This document shows, one piece after another, positions 1-11,543 of a DNA stretch of 64,000 nucleotides. Source of the stretch: Catonia carolina (Eukaryota; Arthropoda; Insecta; Hemiptera; Achilidae); contig JAQMRL010000004.1 of the NCBI GenBank assembly GCA_035578175.1, positions 42,179,401 to 42,243,400 on the forward strand. Direction: 5' to 3'. The translations under genes were made by a program, and so were the position numbers. Numbering within the stretch: the stretch's first letter is position 1; each line of letters opens with the position of its first letter. The notes below the pieces were generated by a model. The model was not told the origin of the DNA, did not search any database, and saw nothing but the letters and a program-made list of their open reading frames with translations.

Positions 1-1021
1 TCAAGAAAAAAATGAATTATAGATATTGAAATTTCGCTTTATTTAAAATCAAAACAAACGCACATTCTTAACAGCATAAAATATTAACTAATATTTAGGT
101 TGGGAGTAACAGCTGATCATATTTTACAGTAAGATGATATTTCTAGGAAGGATAAAGATAAAAAATGTTTAAAATTTAGGAGTACATTATGTACCTATGT
201 TGTTTTAGCAGTTCTTTAGGTAAACTTTGTTATCTTCAATGTATTTCAACATGAATGTACAATAAGATATATAGCACAATATTCGCGTTTAGTAGTGGTT
301 CTGCATGTGAGTAATGGATATCATTATGTACAGTAAAAGATGCAATTAAGACGTTACGTTGAAAGGTACTGACTAAATGCTTCTCCGTTACTCCACCCCC
401 ACTGTTACTGTTGTTGCATTAAGATCTTAATGAAGATGAGGATAGCAAATTACGAAGACGAGTAAAGTAACAATTACTTTAATGTAGAAATGTTGATTAA
501 TAAAATTTAATAAATTGCTCACATTAAAGAAAAATTTAACGTACTGTTTTGTTTACCATTTTAATAAGGAATTCTTCAGTATTTTATTGTTTAATGTTTG
601 TAATTAGATTTTCAAACGTTGGTAACACTGATGTATTATTAACTGTTAACGACATCGTTAGTTATCATTGGGATTTCAAGATGACTTGCATCATTATTTT
701 TATCTCCTGTTCAATTAGAAGGAAACCGATTTCTTACATTGTTAATATTTATGTATCATTATCAATAAACATCAGTAATCTTATACTGCATTTTATACAA
801 AAGCAAAATATAATATCAAAAACATTTGCGGTTAATGTGTTCTCTGGGATAATGCGAAGCGCAAAACCGCGGTGAACGAAACACGTCAGACATAATGAAA
901 ACACTCAAAACTGGTCCATGGATAACAAAATTTAATATAAAAATTAAAAGTAAAACACCTTTAACGGTGATGCAGTAATAATGAAAAATCAATAAAAACA
1001 CTAATGTAAATAAGACAACTT
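1..1021. other. AT-rich DNA, nothing recognised
   Basis: No recognisable coding region, RNA gene or dispersed repeat was found. The open frames of about 75-108 codons are composed like background AT-rich sequence and match no family I know. Confidence 0.5.
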
Positions 1022-1877
1022 GAAAAAATTTCGTGGGAAACACTCATACAACTTTCTCTTGCCAGTGCAATAATAAACAATATAACCTATCATTAGTAAT
1101 AAATCATTAGAAATGAACAAAAAAACTTAATTAAAAAAAACATAACCTTATTTCAATCATGAGTAAATGATGCAAAATAAAAATCAACCTTAGTTTGGCT
1201 TAATAATACGGAAAATCACTTTTTGACGCTGAACTAGGCTTTGTAAAAAAAGTGCTTAAAATAAAAGTTATAGATATAATTTTTAATTTCTTATAAATTT
1301 TATTTTAGGCTATACACTTTTGTTGTAAAATTCATAGTGTACTGCGGCTGAAATCTTAAAAAATTCACTTGTTACAGATTTTCATGAAGAAAAAAACAAA
1401 GAAAACTTTTTACCGCTACTCGTGTTATACAAAGTGTTATACAAAGAAATGTTTGAAATGAAAGTTGTAGGTTGTTTAATTGTCTACAACTTTTATTATA
1501 TAACGACATTTTTGCGCTTAAATGCATATTAAGGCCACAATCTTAAAAAAAAACTTTTTTACGAGAGCACATCCTCCCCAAGAATTTTAGCAGATATGGC
1601 GCCTACCCTATCTTGTAGAGCATAAAAAATGTAGTATATGAGGCGATTTTTAAAAAAATCGTAGAAGTCGTTTTGAGAAAATCGCAAAAAAGTGAAAAAT
1701 GACACGAATAAACTATTTTAATGAAAATGTTCGTGTCTGGTCGTGTAGTGGTACCTAACATATATTGTTCACACACGCACAGATGAATCTCTAAAAAAAT
1801 GTTTTTTGGGTTTAGGAGGCCTGAAAACGCGCATGTCTAGTAAAAAACTCGTCGACATGAAATAAACACTTACCTTT
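1022..1877 (-). mobile_element. Family C element, copy 1
   Basis: Reverse-strand copy of the dispersed family C. It begins at 1022 with the family's 3' end (GGGAAACACTCATACAAC, then TTTCTCTTGCC). It runs through the internal block GATGCAAAATAAAAATC and the pair of short hairpins built on TACAACTTT, and reaches the 5' block around ATGTTTTTTGGGTT and TCGACATGAAA near 1850. The outermost 5' end is missing where a LINE 3' end abuts. The family has no coding capacity, so it is presumably mobilised by another element's enzyme. Confidence 0.75.
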
Positions 1878-2690
1878 TCTTCTTAAGGACCTGTCCCGAA
1901 CTCACTAATAATTCTACTCATTTACACAAACACGAGATAATCCAACTCGTACATCTTTACTACTGCCATCTTCTTCGAGGTCTTCCCTCTTCCCTTCTTC
2001 CAAGTGGAACATATTCCGTACCTTTTAAGGGTATTTTCTCCTCTGGCATCCGTTTCAAATGTTGCCTCCATTGATCGTTGTACTCGTCCACTTTTTCTTT
2101 CAGACTAAATATACCCAACTCAGATCTAATTTCCTCGTTATGTATTAAATCCAGCCTCGAGCAGCCCTTCACGCTTCTTATAAACTTCATTTCAGCTGCT
2201 TGGATCCTACTTTCTTGGCGTTTTGTGGTAACCCATGACTCACTTCCATAAAGAAGGACTGGGGCTGCCATTACCTTGTAAAACTCCACTACTGTCTCTG
2301 TTCTAGCTATGTTACCCAATGTTCTTTTTAATTGTACCACAAATAGCTTAAATTTTTTTTTTTTGTATTTTCTACATCCAAGTTCCTGTCAGAGCTTATA
2401 TCGCATCCCTGAGTTATAGTCAGACACTTAATTTAACATTATATTGTCTAAAACAATCTTTGAACGAGTGGGATACTTCCCCCTGAATGCCATAATCTTT
2501 GATTTAGCAACCGAAACTCGTAAATGATACTTTTTACATAAATAATTTGATAATACTGCTCTTTGAAGCTCATCTTCACTCTCCTGTATAATCCACTTGT
2601 CATCTGCAAATAGCAAAGCAATGAAAAAAGCAGAGGACGTAAACACTGACCACTGTTCTTTGAGAAATTACTGAACATGATCTCAGAGAA
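1878..2690 (-). mobile_element. 5'-truncated non-LTR retrotransposon (reverse transcriptase C-terminal part)
   Basis: The reverse strand encodes the C-terminal half of a LINE reverse transcriptase in two frames. One segment at 2428-2646 contains FADD followed by KWIIQESEDELQ, which is the YxDD catalytic loop region. The second at 1960-2340 reads LLYGSESWVTTKRQ, then RIQAAEMKFIRSVKGC and finally GRPRRRWQ, the standard tail of this protein group. At least one frameshift separates them near 2345-2420, so it is dead. The 3' end is rich in GAA (AAGAAGAAAAGG), like other LINE fragments in the window. It directly abuts a family C copy on its left. Confidence 0.85.
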
Positions 2691-2735
2691 AGATTTGGAG
2701 CAACGTATATTTTGTTTAACAATCTTTTAATTCAG

Positions 2736-2900
2736 ACATTCCATAGAGGTATAGTTAATTGAACCCCAACCATCAAAGTACACCGTTAACCACCGTGTAG
2801 TATTCACATCCTACTAAAAAAATTACGCTAATTTAAGCATTTTGCTTCTCTGGTATCTTTACTAAGATGTGAACTTGGAACCTTTGTCTCCGAAAATCAG
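2736..2900 (-). mobile_element. SINE family B, partial
   Basis: Reverse-strand partial copy. It contains the family B core (GGTTAATTGAACCCCAACC-like, then ATCAAAGTACACC and TAGTATTC) and ends near 2895 in the tRNA-like head remnant GTCTCCGAAAATCAG. The distal 3' part is missing. Confidence 0.7.
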
Positions 2901-3339
2901 ATGTTAAATTATTTTCTAAAGAAGTAATATTGATTCGTGTGGTTAAATTAAAAATATCCGTATAAAATATGATAACTCATTTAGATCTTTAAATTATGAA
3001 AATTCAGTGATGGTAAATTCATGTTTTAAAAATACATTGCTCTGATATATTTTATGTGATTATGAGACAGGCTTTAATGTCTGAACCTTTTTTTATCTTG
3101 TAACGTATACTCTTTGTTGTAAGTCAATGAAAAAGCTAAATACGTCAAATCCTTTAAAATCGGCTTATTTCAATCGATGAATTTCATTTTTTGTGTTCAT
3201 CTAGTTTGTCGGTGCTTTTTTATTCCAATTTTTCATTTTTTATATATTCGTTGTCATCTTCACTTGTTATGTAAATTTACTTTTGAGTTTGTTACAATAT
3301 ACGTTACAAAATAGGATAGTTTTTGTTTAGTACTTTTTT

Positions 3340-4305
3340 ACTTTCTCTTGATTATAATATAGCCTATAGAAAGGAAAGTTATGTTTTCGTATCTATTTTC
3401 CGAAAAAGAATTTTCACCAGATGTACACGTTATCAGACCCCCTGAATCCAAAAAAAAACATTTTTTTTAGCAATTGGTCTGTGTGTGTGTGTGTGCGCGC
3501 GCGCGTGTGTGTGAACAAAACATCTCGTGAATGGAACATCGTACGATATTAAAACATGAAACTTAAGTTAGGTTTTACTAGAGGACCCGACATGAACACT
3601 TTCATTAAAATCGGTCAACCGGAAGTAGGAGTTTATTCGTGTGATTTTTTTACTTTTTTGCGGTTTTCTCAGAAACAGCTTCTACGATGTTTTAAATCGC
3701 TTTATTTAGTGCATTTTGTATGCTTTACAAGATATGGTAGGTGCAATGTATGCTGAAATTCTTGTGGAGGCTGTGATCTCGTAGAAAAAATGTTTTTTTT
3801 TTAAGACAGCGGCATTAATATGGATTTTAAGGCAAAAGTGTATGTATAATCAAAGTTGTAGAAAATTTTAAAACCTACAACTTTTAGTTTAAACATTTCT
3901 TCGTAAATCGCTTAGTTTAGCGGTATTTATAGTGATTTTCTGTTGCTTTATTTCATAAGAATCTGTAAAAATGGATTTTTTAAGATTTCGCTCTTAGTAT
4001 GCATTTTACGACAGAAGGGTATATAATCAAAGTTATAAGAAATTAGATCTACAACTTTAATTTAAGCATATTTCTCTACAGAGCCTAGTATAGCGTCTAA
4101 GAGTGATTTTCCGTTTTATTAAGCCACACTAGAGTTAGTTTTCATTTTGCATCATTCACTCATGATTAAAATTAGGTTATGTTTTTTGAGATTAGCTTTT
4201 TTGTTTATTGCTAATGTTTTATTACTAATTTTAGGTTAAATTGATCAATTTTTTCAGTGGCAAGAGGAAGTCGTGTGAGTGTTTCATACCAGATTTTCAA
4301 TTTTA
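3340..4305 (+). mobile_element. Family C element, copy 2 (nearly full length)
   Basis: Forward copy of nearly full length. The 5' end is ACTTTCTCTTGATTATAA, followed by AGAAAGGAAAGTTATG. A GT/GC dinucleotide run lies at about 3480-3513. The internal CTACAACTTTTAG hairpins occur twice. The 3' end is GTGGCAAGAGGAAGTCGTGTGAGTG. The 13-base motif at the 5' end recurs in inverted orientation at the 3' end, as expected for a DNA-type non-autonomous element. The open frame at 3556-3756 is background. Confidence 0.75.
3480..3513. repeat. GT/GC alternating dinucleotide tract
   Basis: A run of TG, then CG, then TG dinucleotides of about 34 bases, inside family C copy 2. Other C copies have only a short GT run at the same place (about 9221-9237), so this is a local expansion. 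The alternating purine-pyrimidine composition could adopt Z-DNA; that is inference. Confidence 0.8.
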
Positions 4306-5937
4306 TTTTTAATATCAGGAACTGCACACACTATTTAACATAACCATTAAAAAAATTCTCGTATTTTTAACGTGGAATAAACTTAATGAAAACTAGGACT
4401 TATGAAGATTTGTTCGTTTGTATCAGTCACAATACAGAAATCTTCACCTAAGCAGTATTATTAACAGATAATACTGACTTTCTATCTATCGAATGACTGG
4501 GCTGACCCAAAGGCTAAAATGAATATTGAAAATATATTTTATTTATTTCACTTTAAATTTGTATTTTATAGAACTAATAAAAAAAATTGCGTAAGGGAAT
4601 TTTAGGCTTTTGCAGTTGAGCGGAAAATTGTAAGAGAAAGGAATGTTGTACAACATTTTCATAAACGAGAAACTTTTTGTTACTGAAAAGGTTTTTAAAT
4701 TTACGAGACATTTTTCAGTTTCAATGAAAAACAGTGCGTAAATTTTCATAGTGAATTTTAAAGATCGTATAAAAGTTTGTTTAAATCAATTTTATTGAAC
4801 GATACTGAAAACTTTTATGATTTTAATAAATACTATATTTTTTTATTACGGTGTTTAGTGTTATCTATATAAACTTAAGACTGTTATATTGTGGTATTTA
4901 TGACAGTTTTTTAATTGAAATTTGTATTCACTACATTTTCATTGTAATAAATTTATGAAGAATCGGTGATAAAATGTGATATTTATTTGAAAAGTAAATA
5001 AAGTGTAATACTACACAACAATTTAATTCTAACAGATTGCCTGTTTGGGTAGAGTATCAGTGGAGACAATAAATACAGCAAATTAAGAGTAATTTGTAAG
5101 TGAGAGATAAGAAGTGGTGTTGTGTGTTGTAATACGGGGCGCAAGTGGGATGGGGTGGTTGGAAAATAGTAGACAGGATTTGTGATTCAGAAGGCTGTGT
5201 GTTGGTAGATGATCAAGAGCAAAGTGACGATGAGAGAGTGTGGGAGTGTGGAACGAGTTCAGTTTTCTGGATAAAGATGGAAAGAGCCGACGGAAAAGTA
5301 AAGAGTGAAATGGGATAAAGAGCGTGCTTATCAAGGGATCAACATCCCAACGTTATCTGTCTCATTAGGTCACGTGACCGCTATTCCATCAACTGTGCTA
5401 ACCCCTCCTTTTCTATTTCAACTGCTACCATCCCTTTATATCACCACCCCTTCCTCCCCCCCACTTACAGTCTTTTTAACCCCAACCTAAAGTCTCGTAG
5501 AACAAACCCATCCCTCGGGATTGTTTAGCAATTTCCATCCATCCTTACCACCTATACCCCCTTCTCACGTCTCAACGTTCTTCAAAAAACCAAATCCTAC
5601 TCCCGTTCCAGTCAGTATTCTGTAAGTTGAATCATGAGAAACTGGCGGGACCCAATCATTCAGCAACTCTTCTCAAGAATCTTCGTTTCACCTCCCTACC
5701 GTTGAATCTTTGATGATTGCTCTAATACTGTTCCATGGAGAAACCTCTCTTCCGCATCCTATTCCCATGTTTGACTTATTTTATGAACTGTTCCAGACAA
5801 TTTCCTATCGTACCTAGGGTATAACTTAGTTTATTAAATAAAATCAGTCTGCAGATTGTACAAAAACAGTTTCTATTTATAGACGTTTTGCTAAAATAAA
5901 TTTCAAATTATGATTTTTACATTTTGTTATAGTTCTG
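4306..5937. other. Non-coding DNA with a purine-rich then pyrimidine-rich island
   Basis: AT-rich to about 5040 with nothing recognised. From about 5090 to 5310 the top strand is strongly purine-rich (GAG, AAGT and GGG runs). From about 5340 to 5600 it turns pyrimidine-rich (CCCTTCC, CCACCCC). Open frames here are by-products of this composition and have no recognisable domain. Confidence 0.5.
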
Positions 5938-6195
5938 TATCTGACTTTTGGAAACGAAGGTTGTTGGTTCAAATCTTAGTTAAGGTTTTTCTTACTTTTA
6001 TATGGGTTTGAATATTAGACAGTGGTTACCGATGTACTTTGATAGTTAGTTAACTATACTCTCTCAGGAGTAATCGGCCTGAGTCTGTACAATAACATAC
6101 TTTATTGACACGTCATATTATATATCACCCTAATTTCTGTGGGTCATGGTTTGTTTATTGTTCTTAAATTGAACATATTACAACATACACAATTC
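5938..6195 (+). mobile_element. SINE family B, missing the front of the head
   Basis: Forward copy. It starts inside the tRNA-like head (GGAAACGAAGGTTG, then the B-box-like GTTCAAATCTTAG). It continues through TTTGAATATTAGACAGTGG, ACCGATGTACTTTG and CTCTCAGGAGTAATCGGCC, and ends at TGAACATATTACAACATAC. The first 50 or so bases of the head are absent. Confidence 0.7.
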
Positions 6196-6627
6196 ATGGA
6201 TAAAAAACCTAGCCGTTACCGTTCGATTCCCTTCACATTTTTAAATATTTTGGTTTTTTACCGATTTGACAATATTGTGCACCAAAATACTTTAGTGTGT
6301 TTTTTTGCTAATTTAAACTTTCATAGTGTTCAGTAGTCCACATCGATAATTTCCGAGAGTCTTGTAGCGACTGATATTTAAACCCCCACACAGAATTACC
6401 TGGTATGTACAATGGGCTCATTTCCTGTACAAATAGATTTGAATATATGTATTGAATTTTTTATCAATTTGGTGCAGCTGTTTTAACCATACCTGATAAG
6501 TAAGGGAGTTCGAAACCGTAATAATGGGTACAGACTCCCTTGCGTATGGTCAGTGTGTTAGATGTACTGTTTTGAACGTCTCTCAGTAGCTTTTATATCT
6601 GATAAAATCATTATTTAATTTTGTGTC

Positions 6628-6807
6628 TTGAACTCTCAGTTTTGATTAAACTACAAAGTTTTCAATCAAAACTGCTATGGACAGTTGTTGAACCCTTAGT
6701 TTTGGCTAAACTACAACGTTTTCAAGCAAAACTGCTGAGGACAATTGTTGAACCTTTAGTTTTGGCTGAACTACAAAGTTTTCAAACAAAACTGCTGAGG
6801 ACAAAAT
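6628..6807 (+). repeat. Tandem repeat, 3 x 60 bp
   Basis: Three consecutive 60-bp units start at 6628, 6688 and 6748, each beginning TTGAAC. Each unit holds a dyad: AGTTTTGRYT and, about 16 bases later, its inverted partner AARCAAAACT. Because 60 is divisible by three, an open frame (6621-6845) passes through all units as a 20-residue repeat with the core EPLVLAKLQRFQAKLLRT. I do not recognise the peptide and see no sign of a real gene around it. Confidence 0.85.
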
Positions 6808-6870
6808 TGAAGAATCAATTTTTCGGTCCTCCAAATAGGATGTAGTAACTGAACTTATTCAATTAAAACC

Positions 6871-6882
6871 ACAATTCAATTC
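6871..6882 (+). repeat. Target-site duplication (left) of family A copy 1
   Basis: ACAATTCAATTC here is repeated exactly at 7293-7304, on the other side of the family A copy. A 12-base duplication is typical of LINE-machinery integration. Confidence 0.85.
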
Positions 6883-7292
6883 CTGCCCATAACAGACAGG
6901 TGGAGTTTAAATTATTTACTATTTTAAATTAGTTTATTTTAGTTAATCTGTTCGTTGCAGGGCTAAAATAAATATTTCTGTTTCTTATTGCATGGTCAGT
7001 CAATTAAATGACTGAATCATTTGAGAACAGAAGAGGTAGAGGTGTAAAAGACACTATTCAGAGTTATCTCATCTGAAAGTAATGAATTTAATTATACAGC
7101 CAGGCCCAGTGGTGAATAAAGTGAAGGTGTCATTTGCAGTGTGGAAAATATGTGCTTTTCAGAGGGCTCAGCATGCTGATAAGCGTAATTTTCCACTCAG
7201 TGAGGAAGGCAATTAAAAACCACCTCACTCCTCGTTTTACTTAGTAAAACCTCTACAGATTCAAACCAGCCTTTCGGCTGATGACCTAAACA
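6883..7292 (+). mobile_element. Family A retroposon, copy 1 (full length)
   Basis: Full-length copy of about 410 bp. The 5' end has CCCATAACAGACAGGTGG, the middle GAAAGTAATGAATTTAATT and GAATAAAGTGAAGGTGTC, and the 3' end CAGCCTTTCGGCTGATGACC followed by TAAACAAC. It is bounded by exact 12-base duplications at 6871-6882 and 7293-7304. No tRNA, 5S or 7SL head is visible. Many copies in the window begin at the same 5' base, so this looks like a non-autonomous retroposon with defined ends and not a random LINE truncation. Confidence 0.85.
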
Positions 7293-7304
7293 ACAATTCA
7301 ATTC

Positions 7305-8430
7305 TATTAAATAGTATTAACTGGTGGGTAAGATTCTGTTTGATTTTAAAAAGAAGACATTCATGCCACACTTTCAAGATGACTAGAAAGGTGGTAAAGC
7401 AACATTTCTTCTCTTCAAGGGGTTTCTGGATGTTGTTGACAACTCTGTGAATTTTCTCAATCGTGCCATGTCTTTCCATTAAACCAAACTGGTAATTTAT
7501 CATAGGGTTTATGTTATCTAGTATTTGGCATAATCTATAAAATGTTAATTTTTTAAAAAGAAACTTTTGAAAGAATTGGCTTTCAATTAAAATTGAATTG
7601 ATTTGAAATATAATTCTTGCAATGGTTTTCCAGGTGTTCGAATAATTATTATTTAATCAAGTTTTCAGTAAGAAGAGATGTACTCCAGACGCAATATTGC
7701 ATTACAAATTATTGTAGTCAAATCTCAGAGCTTTTTCAGAAAGTCCTTTCAAAATTTTCCTTGCGATTTGATCAAAACCTGGTGCCTTAATTGATTTCAA
7801 ATGTTTTTAGTGTGTTTTACTTAAGACACTGAGAACTTTAAATATTTTCTTATCGTTGTCGGGATTACATTTAGACGGGAACGGTTTAAATACCTCTCTG
7901 ATAGGTATTTGCAACCGCTTCCTTGTCATGTTTAGCCAAACCAGTTGAAGTTTTAAATAGAGATGTATATTGTTTTGGACGTTTATTTTTCTTCAGTTGC
8001 TTCCACAAAGAATAATTTGTTGTGTTGTCGTGAGGATACAAGAGTCCTAATATCGTTATACTGATTCATTAGTAAAGTTTTGTTAACATTCGTTTTAAAG
8101 CTTGGGTTTTGCGGGTTCCTAGAGCGTTGCTAATTTCGTCGAAGTCGTCGTTTTACAGTAACAGCTTGTTTTTAATTATTCCGGTAGTTCGTGGTTTGTT
8201 AATAGTTGTGCTTAATAGTTGGTGTAGCTTCCCACACAGCTATTTGAATCGTTCGTCGATATCGTTTGTGTCTTTTAATCGTAAGCTCCAATCAAGATTT
8301 CCTTTAACCTAAGTTATTAATGATTCCAAATTAGTATGTTGTTGTCTTAGGCTGAAACAAACGATTGAGATTTTAGGCTTTCACTAAGAGAAATGATAAC
8401 CGTTGAGTGATAGACTTGCTCGTGAGATAT
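7305..8430 (-). mobile_element. Jockey-type LINE reverse-transcriptase remnant
   Basis: On the reverse strand, at about 7300-7500, the peptide INYQFGLMERHGTIEKIHRV, then LVILKVWHECLLFKIKQNL, corresponds to the Jockey-group signature QFGF..HGT..Q.HR and FDKVWH..LL.KL. Upstream, at about 7730-7800, IKSIKAPGFDQIARKIL matches the KAPG.D.I motif. Further upstream, at about 8000, TNYSLWKQLKKNKRPKQY matches the linker between endonuclease and reverse transcriptase. Several stops and frameshifts are present. The family A copy is inserted next to it. Short matches such as SYLEDRK left of that insertion suggest the LINE once continued to about 6810. Confidence 0.75.
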
Positions 8431-9094
8431 GTCAAATGCAGTTACAGATTAAAAAAAAATTGCTAAAAAGTTAGTCAGATTAAATGTCCATTTATTTTGT
8501 GCTTCCTTATTTTACAGACCTTCTGTAGAGTCCTAAAAAATAAATAACTTTTTTTGAGTCGGAGAATTAAAATGGGGAATGCGTCTGTTACAAAACATTA
8601 TGTCGCTGTTAATATAAGAGAAGTAAACCGTATTCGATTTGTAATTTTCTTCCAACTTACGTACGCACTCAGATTTGAAATTAATAAAAAGTTCAATAAC
8701 CTTTTCCTACATCTCCCTCTCCCCTACACTTCTCTTTCTCTTATCGTAGTGCTTCAGAAGCCCTAAATCTGTTGTTGCAGTCGGCTGTAAAGTTGAAATC
8801 ACAAGTTATAAGTTTATATATATATTCTTTAATCATGAAACAGTTAAATGTCAATTCAGACCTTAAGGCAGTGTAAAATCAAGTAAACTTCATACTCCGT
8901 TTAAAAGTCTTCACTAACTTTTCATTCTCATTCAGAGCCAATCTTTTAACAAAAGTGGCTTTCAGTCGTTCAATATGCTATTTTAGGTTAACTTTCTTCA
9001 ATCTGGCTTCTTTCCTTTTGTTTATTTTCTCCTTTTCTTTGTATTATTATTATTATTATATTGTCACATTTCTCTATAAAATAAATTATTGTTA
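8431..9094. other. AT-rich DNA, nothing recognised
   Basis: No family match seen. A short ATT trinucleotide run sits near 9044-9058. The 70-codon frame at 8554-8766 has no domain I recognise. Confidence 0.45.
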
Positions 9095-9520
9095 CTCATT
9101 TTTTACTTTCGCTTGCCTGTAGAAATATATAGGAAGAAAAGTATTGTTTTCATGTCGAATTTTCACCGGATCTACACGTTTCAGACCTCTTGAACCCAAA
9201 AAACATGTTTTTAGCGATTGGTGTGTGTGTGTGTGTGAACAAAATATTTCAAGAACGGAACATCGTACAAAGTTGAAACTTGAAACTGAAGTTTGATACT
9301 TCTACCGAACCCGACACGAACATTTTCTTCAAATTCGGTAAATCGGAAGTAGTAGTTTATTCGTGTTATTTTTAATTTTTTTTGCGATTTTGTCAAAAAC
9401 GGCTCCTACGATTTTTTTAAAAAATTGCCTCATTTACTAATTTTTTATACTCTACAAGATAAGGTAGGCGCCATGTCTGCTGGAATTCTTGGAGTAGCTT
9501 TGCTTCCTAGAAAAGATTAT
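9095..9520 (+). mobile_element. Family C element, copy 3 (5' half only)
   Basis: Forward copy with the 5' end ACTTTCGCTTGCCTGTAG, then AGTATTGTTTTCATGTCG, the short GT run and AGGTAGGCGCCATGTCTGC. It stops shortly after CTTCCTAGAAAAGA. The internal hairpins and the 3' inverted end are absent. Confidence 0.75.
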
Positions 9521-10484
9521 TTCGAAAAATAAGCTGTAATTTAAAAAAAAACCGATTTTGTCTATTTTGTTCTTTTAAAATTAGAATTTTTCAAAATCAT
9601 TCGTTAACGAGCCGTTACGGGAAAAGAACCATACATATCCAATTTAAAGTCTCATGGTTGTGGCTCTAGAGTTGTGATATCCATGAGTGGATTTCGTTTT
9701 TATAAATATCTAAAGCCACCAAAATTTATCCATTAACGACAACAGCATCTGTGGAACCTTTCACGAATTTGGTGCGTTATAGAAATTCTTTTACACCCTA
9801 GCCGAATATCAAACCCAGCACGTTCTTTTTCAATATGGCGGGTACTCTACCAATGCTCCATAGAAGTGGTAAAAATTAATAGTCTATTATTAATCCATAA
9901 ATACAGAAATTGCCCATAACAGACAGTCAATCAGAAACAGGTTGGTGAAAAGTTTATGAGTAGCCAGTACACGCTAGGTAAGCTAGGCTAGGCGTCCGGT
10001 ACAAATTGGCAACGTGTAGCGAAATTTATCTCCCCCTGCATAGTCTATAAAAAATTAATTCCAAAAGACTAGCTGTTGCTGAATTAAGTGAATAATTGAT
10101 TCATATTATTGAATCTACTGCGAATCCAACGGTTCCGGTCGCGAATTCAGGAAGTTACAGGTTGGGAAGATAAGAAGGGGTTGGAAAAAGCGCAAAAAAA
10201 TAAAGAAAAAAAGCTATGGTCCTGAGATTCAGTGTACACATTAAAAACACGCAAATCTATACTCTGACGAAATTTCATTAAAATCGGATGAGTATGTACA
10301 AAGTTACAGGCCAATAAGTTTGCATAATCCGTAAAATGTCTCCAAAAACGAGTAATTTTTTTTGTTCTAATGTCAATAGCACTTTTAAAAAAATAGATAC
10401 AAATTTAAAGTTTTCACCGTTCAACGTAGAATTAAATAGGCATTAATTTGACATATAGTACGTTAAAATCGGTGACATATTTTT
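9521..10484. other. Non-coding DNA with a short family A 5' scrap
   Basis: Mostly unrecognised. ATTGCCCATAACAGACAG at about 9910-9927 is the extreme 5' end of family A and nothing more. The stretch AAATTTCATTAAAATCGG at about 10270 resembles wording seen in family C but does not extend. Confidence 0.4.
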
Positions 10485-10860
10485 TTAACAATTGAGCTTC
10501 AAACTCAGGTTCCGACACTTCACCGTGCCATTCAAAACAAACGGCGTGTATTGTTGTCCAGCGGTATTTTGCTTCTGCACGTTAACGCACAACCACGTTC
10601 TGCTGCATTGACAAAGAACTTGCTGCAGCAGTTTCTTTGGGAGCTTTTTGATTATCCGCCTTATACTCCCGACTTGGGCTCGAGTAATTTCCATCTGTTT
10701 CCCAAACTTTTTGGGTGGGAACCACTGCTGAAGTGATGACAAACTGAAAGAGGATGTTTGTGACTGATTAAACAACTGGGCAGCAACTGAGTATGCATAG
10801 GACAGCAAAATTGGTGAAACTGTACAACAAATGTTTAAATTTTTAGTGATTAAATTGAAA
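10485..10860 (+). mobile_element. mariner transposase fragment (C-terminal third)
   Basis: The forward strand at about 10545-10736 reads LSSGILLLHVNAQPRSAA, LTKNLLQQFLWELFDYPPY, then TPDLGSSNFHLFPKLF. This is the mariner LLHDNARPH...HPPYSPDLAPSDFHLFPKL block. The second catalytic Asp of HDN is changed (HVN). The final D block (DLAPSD) reads DLGSSN, so catalytic residues are lost. Further on, LKEDVCD and WAATEYA correspond to the C-terminal part in a shifted frame. Neither terminal inverted repeat was found. Confidence 0.8.
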
Positions 10861-10940
10861 AATAGTTTAAACGTATCGAGTACTTTTATTACTATTAATA
10901 TATTTTATTTATTACTATTACTTTTGACACTGACATTAGT

Positions 10941-11192
10941 CAGTGTCTCTTCTGAGAGTAATGAATTTCATTATACAGCTAGACCCTATGGTGAATGAAG
11001 TGAAGGTGTCATTAGCAGTAAGGAAAGTAGGTGCTTTTCTTAGGGCCTTGCATGCTGATAAGCATACTTTTCCACTCAGTGAGGAAGGCAATTGTAAACC
11101 ACTTCTCTCTCGTTTTACTTAGGTAGTAAAACTTCTGTAGGTTCAACCAGCCTTTCAGCTGATAACGTAAACAACAACAACAACAACAACAA
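10941..11192 (+). mobile_element. Family A retroposon, 3' part, with expanded AAC tail
   Basis: Starts at the internal TCTTCTGAGAGTAATGAATT block and runs to the 3' end CAGCCTTTCAGCTGATAACG. It is followed by an (AAC) run at about 11169-11191, which supports a short AAC repeat as the natural tail of this family. Confidence 0.8.
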
Positions 11193-11541
11193 ATAGTACA
11201 AAATATATTTGATTAAAAATTATGACTATTACTACGTTTTGACCAATTGTGTGACTAATAGTGTCATGCAGCATTATTTTAAACGTTTTATGTACTTAAT
11301 ATTTATGAACTAAATTTTGTTTAAGATTAGTATTTGATAAAAATTAATCACGAAATTGTTTGCGCGTTATGTAGGCCTATATATTATATTATACAGGTCA
11401 CGCCTTTAACGACCATGAGCTAAATTTTATGGTTTAATTATTTTATTATAACACCTTAATGATCACGATTTTCTAACTCATTTTTTGTGATTGATTATTG
11501 AAATTGTTACTTAAAATTATTAGTTGTCTCAACGTTGGGTA
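11193..11541. other. AT-rich DNA, nothing recognised
   Basis: Gap between a family A 3' end and a mariner element. No repeat or coding match was seen. Confidence 0.4.
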
Positions 11542-11543
11542 TA

